From Methylocystis sp. MJC1 (GTDB taxonomy: Bacteria; Pseudomonadota; Alphaproteobacteria; Rhizobiales; Beijerinckiaceae): DNA of 64,000 nucleotides. Positions 26,123-34,921 of the stretch are shown one piece after another; the first letter of the stretch is position 1, and the number at the start of each line of letters is the position of its first letter. Under the pieces are notes generated by a model. That model saw only the letters and a program-made list of their open reading frames with translations, did not search any database and was not told the origin of the DNA. The stretch covers positions 1,091,001 through 1,155,000 of the forward strand of contig NZ_CP107558.1 in the NCBI RefSeq assembly GCF_026427715.1, given 5' to 3'. A program made the position numbers and the translations under genes.

Positions 26123-26875
26123 ATGATTGGAGAAGCTCAAGACGAGATCTTTTCGCGTGAAGAGATTTTCGCGAGCCAGAACTTATCCGACGCCTTCTCG
26201 CCGTCCGTCGTCATCATCGAAACGAGGGCGCTCATTCGAGAGTGCTTGGCCATGTGCCTGCAAAAGAAGCTCGGATTGCCAATTCTCACCTTTCCCGACG
26301 TCGCAGCCTGGAGTCAGGATCCGACAGGCGCCGCCGCCTGTGTCATTATCCTCAGCGGCGTCGACAAGCAGATCGAGAGCGAGCAATCGGAGCTGATCCG
26401 GGAATTGGCGCAATGGGAGAAGGATGTTCCGGTTATCCTCTTCTCGGATAACGAAAACCGAAGCCAGATCGCCAACAGCCTGCGGTGTGGCGCCAAGGGA
26501 TATATTCCGAGCGATACGCCGCTCGAAGTTGTCGCCAGGGCGATCAAGCTCGTGCTCGTGGGCGGCGTGTTCGTGCCCGCGAATGTCCTGATGGAAACAC
26601 GGCAGGAAGAGTCGCACGACAGCATTCGCTGCGACGCGAAGTTCGATTTCACAGCACGCGAAAATGATGTCGTAAAGGCGCTGCTCAAAGGCAAATCCAA
26701 CAAGGTCATCGCCTATGAGCTCAGCATGAGCGAGAGCAGCGTGAAGGTCCATATCCGCAACGTCATGCGCAAGCTGCAAGTGCGCAACCGCACCGAAGCG
26801 GTGATCCGGATCGCGGAGATTGTTCGCGGCCAGCCGGGGCAGCAGGAGGAATCGCCGCCGCCTTTATGCGCGTGA
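26123..26875 (+). CDS. LuxR/NarL-type regulator with atypical receiver
   Basis: A 250-residue regulator. Residues 25-160 fold like a response-regulator receiver (SPSVVIIETRALIRECLAMC ... CGAKGYIPSDTPLEVVARAI), but the phosphoacceptor strand reads CVIILSGVDK with serine where aspartate is expected, and the usual acidic pair is missing. Residues 185-245 are a GerE/LuxR helix-turn-helix (FTARENDVVKALLKGKSNKV). GGGGG precedes ATG 26123. It is convergent with the TpsB fusion gene across a terminator. Phosphorylation-independent control is likely. No histidine kinase lies nearby. Confidence 0.85.
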   Translation: MIGEAQDEIFSREEIFASQNLSDAFSPSVVIIETRALIRECLAMCLQKKLGLPILTFPDVAAWSQDPTGAAACVIILSGVDKQIESEQSELIRELAQWEKDVPVILFSDNENRSQIANSLRCGAKGYIPSDTPLEVVARAIKLVLVGGVFVPANVLMETRQEESHDSIRCDAKFDFTARENDVVKALLKGKSNKVIAYELSMSESSVKVHIRNVMRKLQVRNRTEAVIRIAEIVRGQPGQQEESPPPLCA

Positions 26876-26892
26876 CATGGCCTGCAACGAAT

Positions 26893-26925
26893 AAAAGCCG
26901 CGGCGCAAATTGCCCGCGGTTTTTT
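26893..26925. terminator. Bidirectional terminator
   Basis: CCGCGG at 26898-26903 pairs with CCGCGG at 26914-26919, extended by flanking A/T pairs. It is followed by six T residues on plus and preceded by AAAA, which gives a T-tract on minus. It lies between the convergent LuxR gene and TpsB fusion gene. Confidence 0.75.
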
Positions 26926-26940
26926 CGCGTGTGATGCGGG

Positions 26941-29900
26941 TTACTGATTGAAGGTCGGTAGCGCCTTGGTGGGGTCGAAGTGGTAATTCAGACCAAGCCT
27001 CGCCATTTCTCCGCCAAATCGCGTGCTCGCCGATAGGGCGGCTTTGTTGGCGAGGGCCCCGAAGAACTGGGTCGAAATCGCGCCGGCCGCATATTGAACC
27101 CGCCCAAGGTCGTAATGGAGATATTCGGCCTTCAAGCTTATGTCTGGAGCGAACTTCCACTCGAGGCCCGCGCCGAGCGTCCATCCAACTCGGCCAGCCG
27201 AAAAATTTCCGGCAGAGCCCATCGACTGGAGGAAAAGAACGGACGAGTCGCTTTGATGCGCGATCCAGTTTTGAACTGTCGCGCCGCCATAGGCCAGGCC
27301 GCCGGTTCCATAGGCGAGAAACGAGGGCGTCAGCAGGAACCCGCCGCGTATTCGTAAGGTGCCGAACCAGTCGAGCGTTTTCTCGTTCTGGACCGCCGTG
27401 CTGGAGACGCCGGACGGGACGCCGACGACTGAATTGGGGGCCAAACCAATGAAGCCGCCGCGGCCTTTTTGGCTCGCTCCCTGCATGTCGGCTTCGACGC
27501 CAAGAAGATAATTGCCGATCAACCAATTGTAGCCAGCTTGGCCACCGCCCAGCGCGCCATTGGCGGGCGCGCTCGAAACGCCTGTCGCGCTTGCGGCCAT
27601 GGGGCCGACGAGATTGGCAAAAACCGTCCGGTCAATATCAGCCTGCACCGGGGCGGCAGCCATTGCTACGGTTGGGTGCGCGTCCCAAGCGTAGCCGGCG
27701 TTGAGCCCGGCATAGAAGCCTTGCGTGAACGCCGCCGGAGTCTTGGCCGGAGATTCGCTCGCTGCCCGGCCGAAGAAATAATTGAGGCCCAGGCGCGCGA
27801 CGTCGCCGCGAAATTGCGTGTGCGCGCCAGGCAGGATGACATTGCGATCGCCAGTTACAGTGAGGTTGGTGACGAGAGGAGAGAGCGCGTAATTCACGCT
27901 TCCAAGATCGTAATGCAGATACTCGGCCTTCACGCTTACGTTGGGCGCGAACATCCATTCGAGACCTGCGCCGATCGTCCATCCAACCCTGAAGCCTGAG
28001 TAGCCGCCGGTTGCGCCGGCGGATTGCAAAAACGGGCCGAGCGGCGCGAAGGGCGCCCAGTTCTGCCGAACGAAAGTGCTCGCGCGCGCGTCGCCGTAAG
28101 CCAAACCGCCTGTCGCATAGGCGAGGAACGTCGGCGTAATGAGATAGCCGAGCCGGCCGCGCGTCGTTCCGAGCCAGTCGACGTTCTTCGTGTGGTCGAT
28201 GCGCGTTGCCAAAGGCTCGATGGCGAAGAGCTGATTTCTTGTATCGATCTCGAAATAGGACGCCGTGGCGTTTGAGAGGCCGTGCCGGGTCCGCGCGTTC
28301 GATCCTTGGATGTCCGTCTCCAGACCGGCGACGACTTTGCCGAATTGTAAATTATAGCCTGTCTGCGCGCCGCCGATGAAACCGCCTCCGGCTTCGATCG
28401 CTCGGCCCCTCAGGCCATTTGCCGATGCGAGCCAATGGGGCGTTATCCCGGTAAAAAAGGAGTCGATGCCCGTCCAGAGCGGCGCGCCAGCCGTGGCGAT
28501 CTCGGGCATTGGGTCCCAAGTGTAGCCAGCATTCAGACCTGCGTAGAAGCCTTCCCATAAGGCGGGCGCCGGCTTTTCCTCCGGCGAGCCTTTTTTGAAG
28601 ATGCCGGTAGGGGAAGCCGGCGTCGCCTCGGGCGCGAAGGGGGCACCCGCGAAGCGCATGTTGTAATTCACATTGGTTCGATAGCCGCGTTCGCGGAACG
28701 GTATGTTTGACAGGTCGCGGCCAAATTCGATCGACAGCGACTCGCCGAAGGGCGTGCCTGTGAAATTTGTATCGGTCCGTACGCCGCCGCCAAAGGTCTC
28801 CGCCCAAAGATGCCGGAAGAATCCGGGTGGCCGGTCTTCTCGCACGCCGCTGCCCCAGGCGCCGAAGATGTAAGGCGCCACCAGATGATTATAGCCGAGG
28901 AGGGCGAGATTGACCGGCCTAGACAGTTCCGCGCGGGCGGTTGCGCCGCGGTCGACGTTGAGCGTGCCGGACGCATAGCCCGACACCGCCTCGGGCCCGT
29001 CCATCAGAAAATTCTCCGGGAGCATGAGCGGCTTGCCGAAGCTTGTCTGCATGCGGCCGATCGCGGAGAAGATGAAGTTTTCCGGCAGGCCGACGTCCAG
29101 GCGGCCTTTCAGGTTCAGCCGGTTGAAACTGGGGCTCGCGCCCAGGTGCGATAGCGGCGGGCCAAAGGCAATGTCCGTGCTATCCAAACGCCCGCCCAGC
29201 CCCCGCGCATATGCGACAAGTCCGGTGAAGGTGGCGTTCTCAAACCAGGGAAGGCGATATTTCGTGTCGCTGGACAATCGAAGAACGCTGTAGCGGTCTC
29301 TGAAAATGTCCTGGAGCGGAGAGGGAGTGGGAGTCCAGACCGGGTAAACGAGACCGAGGGGCAGGGGCCCGTAACGGTAGCGGTTGTTGATGTGCTCGGC
29401 GTCCGCTTGAACGCGCAGCGTGAGATCCGTCGTGAGGAAGAGCGGATAGGCGACGCGCGCATAGACGCGGTCGAAGCGGCCCGTGACTCGCTCCCCCGCA
29501 AAGAGAAGGTCGTCTGGAAGAGTAGAGAAATAGGGGGAAGGGCGGGACCGCGCCATGAGATAGCCTGCGCCAAAGGCCAGACCGTCGGCGCCGATCGGCA
29601 CGAAAATATCGGTGCTATAGGCTTCGCTTTTCGAGGTTCCGCTAAAATAGCGGTCGAAATCCGGGGTCGACGACACAGCGCCGGAGATTTGTTCGCCCCA
29701 ACCCAGGGCGTTGTTCAGTGCGAAGGACTGGGCGAATTCCCAAGTCCCATATTCGCGCGGCAGACGATTGGTGATCGCGCTCGCGCCGGCGACGCGGGTT
29801 TCCGCCACCGAGACAATCAGCGCGTAACCGTCGGAGGAGTCGAGCGGCGTTGTTGCTGCCTGACCGCTGACGCCAGCGATCGCTCCGATGAGCAAGGTGC

Positions 29901-30471
29901 GCCGCTGATATTCCGCGGCGGCCAGATGGCGCTGGCCGACGAGCGGCTGTAGCCGCGCGCGCACAAGCTCCCGAGTGCGTTCGGAAACCGCGGAGAGATC
30001 GAGTTTCTCGATAAAGCCGTCAGTTACCTCGAGCTTTACATCGCCATTGGCGAAATCCGGCCGCGGCGCTGAAAGCGTCGCGAGTGGAAAGGCCTTCGTA
30101 TAGGCTGCCTGAAGCTCAGCGGCCGCCTGATAAATCTCGGCGAGGCTCAGCCGTTTGCCCTGGAGCCTCTGGGCGAGCGCGGCATTCTGCTCGCCAAGCT
30201 CAGGAAATGCGCCGGTGATCGTGACGGCGCGGACGGTGACGAATTTCTTTTCCGCCCCTTTGGGCGCTTGAAGGCCGCCTCGTCCACGCGAGGCGACCGT
30301 TTGCACCTCGCGCTCTTGCGGCAGTTTTGCCGCTGGCGCGAGCACTGTCGGGTTCAATACTTGCGCTCGAGCCATGGACGCAGGCCATGCGACGCTCGCA
30401 GCGCAAGCCGCCAGGCAATAAGCGCCAGGACCAAGGCGTGGATGCTTCGACCACTTCTTGTGCTTAGCCAA
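26941..30471 (-). CDS. TpsB/ShlB-type outer-membrane transporter fused to two Omp25-like beta-barrels
   Basis: A 1176-residue exported protein with three parts. After a signal peptide (ending ASMARAQ) comes a POTRA domain (about 75-165) and a ShlB/FhaC-type 16-strand barrel (about 215-625). The barrel's conserved loop, VRGY in the family, reads AVSGYASGTLNVDRG near residue 495, so the arginine is serine. Then two repeated small porin domains follow, each starting GFYAGLNAGY (about 640-905 and 914-1176), with KAEYLHYDLG and RLGLNYHF/RLGLNYFF ends, like Omp25/Omp31. A TpsB is normally about 550-600 residues with no extra barrel. No large TpsA substrate gene is adjacent; two curlin-like genes are divergent. 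Confidence 0.88.
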   Translation of the reverse strand: MAKHKKWSKHPRLGPGAYCLAACAASVAWPASMARAQVLNPTVLAPAAKLPQEREVQTVASRGRGGLQAPKGAEKKFVTVRAVTITGAFPELGEQNAALAQRLQGKRLSLAEIYQAAAELQAAYTKAFPLATLSAPRPDFANGDVKLEVTDGFIEKLDLSAVSERTRELVRARLQPLVGQRHLAAAEYQRRTLLIGAIAGVSGQAATTPLDSSDGYALIVSVAETRVAGASAITNRLPREYGTWEFAQSFALNNALGWGEQISGAVSSTPDFDRYFSGTSKSEAYSTDIFVPIGADGLAFGAGYLMARSRPSPYFSTLPDDLLFAGERVTGRFDRVYARVAYPLFLTTDLTLRVQADAEHINNRYRYGPLPLGLVYPVWTPTPSPLQDIFRDRYSVLRLSSDTKYRLPWFENATFTGLVAYARGLGGRLDSTDIAFGPPLSHLGASPSFNRLNLKGRLDVGLPENFIFSAIGRMQTSFGKPLMLPENFLMDGPEAVSGYASGTLNVDRGATARAELSRPVNLALLGYNHLVAPYIFGAWGSGVREDRPPGFFRHLWAETFGGGVRTDTNFTGTPFGESLSIEFGRDLSNIPFRERGYRTNVNYNMRFAGAPFAPEATPASPTGIFKKGSPEEKPAPALWEGFYAGLNAGYTWDPMPEIATAGAPLWTGIDSFFTGITPHWLASANGLRGRAIEAGGGFIGGAQTGYNLQFGKVVAGLETDIQGSNARTRHGLSNATASYFEIDTRNQLFAIEPLATRIDHTKNVDWLGTTRGRLGYLITPTFLAYATGGLAYGDARASTFVRQNWAPFAPLGPFLQSAGATGGYSGFRVGWTIGAGLEWMFAPNVSVKAEYLHYDLGSVNYALSPLVTNLTVTGDRNVILPGAHTQFRGDVARLGLNYFFGRAASESPAKTPAAFTQGFYAGLNAGYAWDAHPTVAMAAAPVQADIDRTVFANLVGPMAASATGVSSAPANGALGGGQAGYNWLIGNYLLGVEADMQGASQKGRGGFIGLAPNSVVGVPSGVSSTAVQNEKTLDWFGTLRIRGGFLLTPSFLAYGTGGLAYGGATVQNWIAHQSDSSVLFLQSMGSAGNFSAGRVGWTLGAGLEWKFAPDISLKAEYLHYDLGRVQYAAGAISTQFFGALANKAALSASTRFGGEMARLGLNYHFDPTKALPTFNQ

Positions 30472-30847
30472 AGGTTTCTTTGCCTATTTGCGGGAAGGGA
30501 ATTGCCGGGTGGGGGAGCGCATTGCCTAAATTTAAGCGCCGTGGCAGCGATCGTGCCAGTATTCGATTCGATATCGATGGCTGTTTTCAGGCAATGCGAT
30601 GTTTTTACAACACATAAAATACGTAATCATACGTATTTCTGCGTATTATTACTTATATAGGCGCAACCGTGCGGCTTTGCGCTTCCTTGTGAAGCTGAGG
30701 TAGTCGTTTCGGGAATGAACTTCGCAGCTACTTATTTTAAGTTAAGCCAAAAGGGCGCCTATCAGGACAGCGCTTTCGATCATAGGATTTTATCGAGCGA
30801 CCGAAGTAAAACTGCCAAGTGTACAAGTAGTTCTGGAGGGTGCGTTC
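30472..30847. other. Divergent promoter region between TpsB fusion and curlin-like genes
   Basis: The 376-base region is markedly AT-rich in its middle (30600-30665) relative to its surroundings and must contain the promoters of both gene sets. It holds the 20-bp dyad listed separately and further partial copies of its half-site (TGCGTATT at 30640-30647). No open frame here looks coding. Confidence 0.6.
30618..30637. promoter_or_regulatory. Inverted repeat AATACGT-N6-ACGTATT, candidate operator
   Basis: A perfect 7-bp inverted repeat with a 6-base spacer lies about 150 bases from the TpsB start and 210 from the first curlin-like start. A third half-site-like element follows about 10 bases later. 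The symmetry suits a dimeric regulator such as a LuxR-type protein. The binding protein is unknown. Confidence 0.45.
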
Positions 30848-31141
30848 ATGAGAAAAATGCTGGCTTCTCCCGTGGCTTTTTTCCTTTCCTCCAGCTTCGC
30901 TTTGGCAAGCCCGCAAAGCATTCCAAATGTCGCCGTGGTCACGCAGATGGCTGGCGACATCAATGGCGCCTTCGCGCTTCAACAGGCTCAAATCGGGCAG
31001 AATACGGGCAGACACACAAGCAATGTCGCGCAAATCGGCCAATATATCTTTGGCGCCTCTCAAGGCTCGTTGGTCTACCAGAGCGCCACGATCAATCAAA
31101 TTTCGATCCTTCCGCTTTCCTCTTTCTCGGGCGGCTTTTGA
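30848..31141 (+). CDS. Curlin-like secreted protein 1
   Basis: A 97-residue protein with a signal peptide (PVAFFLSSSFALA) and curlin-type repeats: ALQQAQIGQNTGRHTSNVAQ IGQ, then GSLVYQSATINQI. The Ala/Ile/Val-x-Gln-x-Gly-x-x-Asn spacing is that of CsgA/CsgB amyloid subunits, but with fewer repeats than the usual five. GGAGGG lies seven bases upstream of the ATG. No csgE, csgF or csgG gene is in view. It is followed by a similar gene and diverges from the TpsB fusion. Confidence 0.72.
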   Translation: MRKMLASPVAFFLSSSFALASPQSIPNVAVVTQMAGDINGAFALQQAQIGQNTGRHTSNVAQIGQYIFGASQGSLVYQSATINQISILPLSSFSGGF

Positions 31142-31234
31142 GCGTTTCGAGAAGGAGGCTTTGGCGCAAGGGGCCTGGCAAGCAAGTCGCCGGCGCTTTT
31201 GCTGCGGATAAGTATTTATGAGCAGGAGCAAAGC

Positions 31235-31531
31235 ATGCGCTGCGTCACAATTTCCGCCGTTTTTTGCGCTGGAACGCTCGCGGCGGGCGCTGAGCCCTTA
31301 CAAGTCAATCAAATTTATGGGTTCGACTCGCCGCAGATCAGCGTCATAGCCGCCGTGCAAATCGGTCAAAATACCGGCGTCGCCGCACACCAGGGGAGCG
31401 CGGTCAATATCTTCCGAGCCAATCAGATCGGCCCGGTCGCCTCTGCCGACGTAACCCAAAGCGGCTATGTCAACCGCGCGGCCATTCTCCAGATCGGTAC
31501 AACGTCACCCTTTATCGCGTCGGGCCAATAA
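31235..31531 (+). CDS. Curlin-like secreted protein 2
   Basis: A 98-residue protein, signal peptide ending LAAGA, with curlin-like repeats: AAVQIGQNTGVAAHQGSAVN, RANQIGPVASADVTQSGYVN, RAAILQIGT. It shares the IGQNTG segment with the gene 94 bases upstream, suggesting a major/minor subunit pair like CsgA and CsgB. AGGAG lies six bases before ATG 31235. Probably a surface amyloid or matrix component. Confidence 0.74.
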   Translation: MRCVTISAVFCAGTLAAGAEPLQVNQIYGFDSPQISVIAAVQIGQNTGVAAHQGSAVNIFRANQIGPVASADVTQSGYVNRAAILQIGTTSPFIASGQ

Positions 31532-31703
31532 TCTTCAGCCAGGGCGTCGACGCACAGAAAAGCAATGAAATGAAAAAGCGGCGAGGCTCTGTTTGGAGCG
31601 CGGGGCGCAACCTTTGGGGTTGTTCGCCCCGCAACCGCATTGGCAAATTCATCTCCGACAGGCAATCTCATTAACCTCCTGCAGGATGATGGAGAACGAG
31701 GCG

Positions 31704-32507
31704 ATGAGGCGGCTTCTTCAGAAAACATTGCTCGGATTGGCGCTGTCCGCTGCGGCGCTCTGCGGCGCATATGCGCAGGTTATCGACCTCTCCGCGTCGA
31801 AGGTGGTGGACTTGAGCCACCCCTATGACGCCAACACCATCTATTGGCCGACCGAGCCTACTGGGTTTGAGCTCAAGCAAGAGCACAAGGGCGTCACCAA
31901 GGGCGGCTTCTTCTATTACTCGAACGCTTTCTGCTCTCCCGAACATGGCGGCACCCATATCGATGCGCCGATGCATTTCGCCGAGAACCGCTGGACCAAT
32001 TCGGAGATCCCGCTCGATCGCTTGATCCGCCCGGCGGTGATCATCGATATTTCCCGGAGCGCGGCGAAAAACCCCGACTACGCCCTCACTCCCGCGGACA
32101 TCGCCGCATGGGAGGAGGCAAACGGCCGCATTCCCGACGGCGCGATTGTTCTCTTGCGTACGGGATGGAGCGCGCGCTGGCCCGATCGCAAGGCATATCT
32201 CGGCGACGATACGCCGGGCGCCGTCGACCATCTCCATTTCCCGTCTTTCGGCGTGGAGGCCGCGACCACGCTGATCGCTGAACGGCATGTGTCGCTGATC
32301 GGCGTCGATACGGCGAGCGTCGACGTCGGCGCGTCGAAGGAATTCCTCGTGCATCGCGTTATCGGCGCGGCGAACGTTCCCGGCCTCGAGAATTTGACAA
32401 ATCTCGATCAGCTTCCAGCGACAGGGACGATCGTCATGGCAATGCCGATGAAGATTGCGCAGGGTTCAGGTGCGCCAGCGCGAGTCATCGCTTTCGCGCC
32501 GCGCTGA
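31704..32507 (+). CDS. Exported cyclase-family (kynurenine formamidase-like) hydrolase
   Basis: The PF04199 metal-dependent hydrolase family is shown by DLSHPYDANTIYWP and the metal-binding HGGTHIDAPMHF, followed by IPLDRLIRPAVIIDIS and LLRTGWSARWPDR. A signal peptide (RLLQKTLLGLALSAAALCGA YAQ) makes this a periplasmic member, unlike the cytoplasmic kynurenine formamidases. I take ATG 31704 because GGAG lies nine bases upstream; ATGs at 31686 and 31689 are alternatives. The substrate is unknown. Confidence 0.8.
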   Translation: MRRLLQKTLLGLALSAAALCGAYAQVIDLSASKVVDLSHPYDANTIYWPTEPTGFELKQEHKGVTKGGFFYYSNAFCSPEHGGTHIDAPMHFAENRWTNSEIPLDRLIRPAVIIDISRSAAKNPDYALTPADIAAWEEANGRIPDGAIVLLRTGWSARWPDRKAYLGDDTPGAVDHLHFPSFGVEAATTLIAERHVSLIGVDTASVDVGASKEFLVHRVIGAANVPGLENLTNLDQLPATGTIVMAMPMKIAQGSGAPARVIAFAPR

Positions 32508-32516
32508 CGAAGCGAT

Positions 32517-33308
32517 CTATTCGTGATGGAAGTTTCGCAAAACCGCCGTCAACGGATGCGTCTCGACCGAAACCTCGCCCGTGAAGGGGTGATCGTAGCT
32601 GACGATGACAAAGAGGCCGAGAAAGACGATGGACGCGAGGCCCCCGGTCATCGTCACTTGTGAACGCAGATTCTCCACGCCGAAATAATAGGTGAAGCCG
32701 ACTGTCAGCAACGCGCCGAAGACGAGCATCGTCCAGAGCGCCGGCGGGACGACGCCCATAGCCAAGTGCAGCCGGCCGCGCCGCGCCTGGGTAATATTGC
32801 CGAGCTCCCTCATGATCTCGACGCCGATCGCAGACGGCTTGCTGTCGCCCAGCCGCATCGCGGCGGTGTAGACGTCATCGAGCGCCTTGGCGGTCTCGCG
32901 ACTTTCCCCGCCCTCGGCCATGCGCGGCCACTCGTCTTCGATCACCGTTTTTAGATATGTGTCTACTGCGGTTCGCGTCGCTGCGGCGGCTTCGTCAGCG
33001 CCCGCCGAGAGGCGGTAGAGTGTCGCAGAGGATCCGGCCTCCTGCAGCACGAGAAGCTCGGCTTCGCTGAACTTCTCCCAGACGGAGACGATCGCGAAAG
33101 CAAGGATCACGGCGTAGATCACGCCGACGGTTGCGAATTTGAAGCCGGCCACCTCATTGTTCTTGACGAGGACCGAAAGCGGATAGCGCTTTCGTACGAC
33201 GACCGGGCCCATCATGGCGATTGCCGTCGGCAGCAGCACCGTGAAAAAGGCCCCGAGCCACAGGGGAAGCGAGCACAGGAAAAGCAACAAGTTTTCTCTC
33301 CGGGCCAA
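32517..33308 (-). CDS. DUF4239 membrane protein
   Basis: A 263-residue protein with two helices near the N-terminus, a soluble helical middle and two C-terminal helices (ALWTMLVFGALLTVGFTYYF, GGLASIVFLGLFVIVSYDHP F). The pattern FATVGVIYAVILAFAIVSVW and DHPFTGEVSV matches DUF4239, a bestrophin-like family of unknown role. It converges on the cyclase-family gene with only nine bases between. Confidence 0.78.
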   Translation of the reverse strand: MARRENLLLFLCSLPLWLGAFFTVLLPTAIAMMGPVVVRKRYPLSVLVKNNEVAGFKFATVGVIYAVILAFAIVSVWEKFSEAELLVLQEAGSSATLYRLSAGADEAAAATRTAVDTYLKTVIEDEWPRMAEGGESRETAKALDDVYTAAMRLGDSKPSAIGVEIMRELGNITQARRGRLHLAMGVVPPALWTMLVFGALLTVGFTYYFGVENLRSQVTMTGGLASIVFLGLFVIVSYDHPFTGEVSVETHPLTAVLRNFHHE

Positions 33309-33483
33309 AAAAATCAGGTGATCAAGGCCAATTCAGGCGAGGCGGGGCAGGTTGTCAAATAGGAAACGCCGCTGGGGCCGGAACGTTAGTGGTTAATTAA
33401 TTATTTTCAATTTGAATTGAGTGCACATGATTCGCTTCCGCCCAGACGGAAGCGCTCACATCAGCAACTTCCGAGGCGCAACA

Positions 33484-33786
33484 ATGAGCCGCTTGGAATC
33501 CCGAACCTTAGTCGGCCGCGCTGACATCGGTGGCGGCGGACGAAGCGCGCGTCCTATCTATGACGATCTCGCCGGCTCAGCGTTGCTGCGCCGCGCGGGT
33601 AAGGCAAGCGGCGCCCCCGCGCTCCGTGGCGATCAGGGGACGGCGCTTCTCGCTTCTCGTCGGAAAAGCGAACCCGAGGATCGAGTCACCGCTCAACTGC
33701 GCGATTTCTACCAGACGATCTTGCGCGAACCTGTTCCAGAGCGTCTCACGGCCCTGGTCAAGGCGCTCGAAGCCGGGGGCCGTTAG
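33484..33786 (+). CDS. NepR-like anti-sigma factor candidate
   Basis: A 100-residue protein whose last 40 residues read RVTAQLRDFYQTILREPVPE RLTALVKALE, the two-helix pattern of NepR, which holds the general-stress sigma factor EcfG until PhyR is phosphorylated. The N-terminus is basic, glycine-rich and probably disordered. GAGG lies nine bases upstream of ATG 33484. The usual neighbours phyR and ecfG are not here, so it would be a stand-alone paralogue. The call rests on a short motif. Confidence 0.5.
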   Translation: MSRLESRTLVGRADIGGGGRSARPIYDDLAGSALLRRAGKASGAPALRGDQGTALLASRRKSEPEDRVTAQLRDFYQTILREPVPERLTALVKALEAGGR

Positions 33787-33798
33787 TCCTCGGCGCGC

Positions 33799-34641
33799 TT
33801 AGAGCACGACGACTCGCGTTCCTTTCGAAACCCGGCCGTAGAGGTCGATCACATCCGCGTTCAGCATGCGGATGCAGCCCGACGACACAGCCTTGCCAAT
33901 CGTCTCCGGCTCATTGGTGCCGTGGATGCGAAAAAGCGTGTCTTTGCTGCCCTTGAAGAGATATAGCGCCCGCGCGCCGAGCGGGTTTTCCATGCCGCCC
34001 TCCATGTGGTCGGGAAGGTCTGGGCGTCTCAGAAGCATTTCCTTCGGCGGGGTCCAGCCAGGCCAATAGGCCTTGCGTCCTACTTGCGCGCTCCCCTTCC
34101 AGGCGAAGCCTTCGCGCCCCACGCCGACCCCATATTCATAGGCCTGGCCCCGGCCTAGCGACAGGTAGAGCTTGCGCGTCTTCGTATCGATTGTGATCGT
34201 GCCAGCCGACTGGCCCGTCGGATCGTCTACGACATTTTTCGTCGAGACGCCGGGGTCGACCTGTCCATCGAAATCGAGCGGCGTCGAATAGGCGGGGTCG
34301 GCGTCTGGCGGCAGCGCGGCCAATCGCACTCCGCCGCGCCTTTGCGCCCGGGATGGTGGTTGTTCAAGCTCTCCTTCGGGCCCGTATGCGCCATAGTCAC
34401 GCTCGTCCTGCCGCAGTTTTCGCCTCGGCAGCGCCCGCCTCGGGCGATCGAATTCGCCGCTGTAAAGGTCAGGCTCGGCATAATTGTCGCCCCAGCCGCC
34501 GCGGTCGTAGAGATAGGGGTCGCCCGGGTCGCGCGTGTAAAATTGAGCCATCGCCTGGGGACTTTGGCCGAGGAAGAGCGAAAGACCGGCGAGAACCTGC
34601 ATGAGTGAGTTGCGGCGTCTCAAGATCCATATCCGTTTCAT
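33799..34641 (-). CDS. L,D-transpeptidase (YkuD family)
   Basis: An exported enzyme that cross-links peptidoglycan by 3-3 bonds or tethers lipoproteins. The catalytic signature is complete: [22 protein letters not shown], with the cysteine nucleophile in SSGCIRM. I place the start at ATG 34641 ([20 protein letters not shown]), which gives a signal peptide ending AMAQ. The region between signal and catalytic domain is Asp/Tyr/Arg rich and probably unstructured. Confidence 0.88.
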   Translation of the reverse strand: MKRIWILRRRNSLMQVLAGLSLFLGQSPQAMAQFYTRDPGDPYLYDRGGWGDNYAEPDLYSGEFDRPRRALPRRKLRQDERDYGAYGPEGELEQPPSRAQRRGGVRLAALPPDADPAYSTPLDFDGQVDPGVSTKNVVDDPTGQSAGTITIDTKTRKLYLSLGRGQAYEYGVGVGREGFAWKGSAQVGRKAYWPGWTPPKEMLLRRPDLPDHMEGGMENPLGARALYLFKGSKDTLFRIHGTNEPETIGKAVSSGCIRMLNADVIDLYGRVSKGTRVVVL

Positions 34642-34921
34642 GGAGCAAGCGCGCGGCGCCCGCTGAGCGTCGCACGCTGCATTTATCTCTGAAATAGCGG
34701 CAAAAAGGGGACGAGCCCCTAACGGCTCCAGCGGATGTGCGCGCACGCACGTCGAGCGGAAATGCGGCAAATTATAAGATTCGACGAAATGTGTTTTTGC
34801 GTTGTTTCGCTCATCCTCCTAACTCATGCGTAATCATACCTTCGGCGCGCCGCCATTAGTCCTTACCATCGCCAACAAGAGGAATATCCTTGCCTTCCTC
34901 TATTCGCTCGGAGACAAGTAG

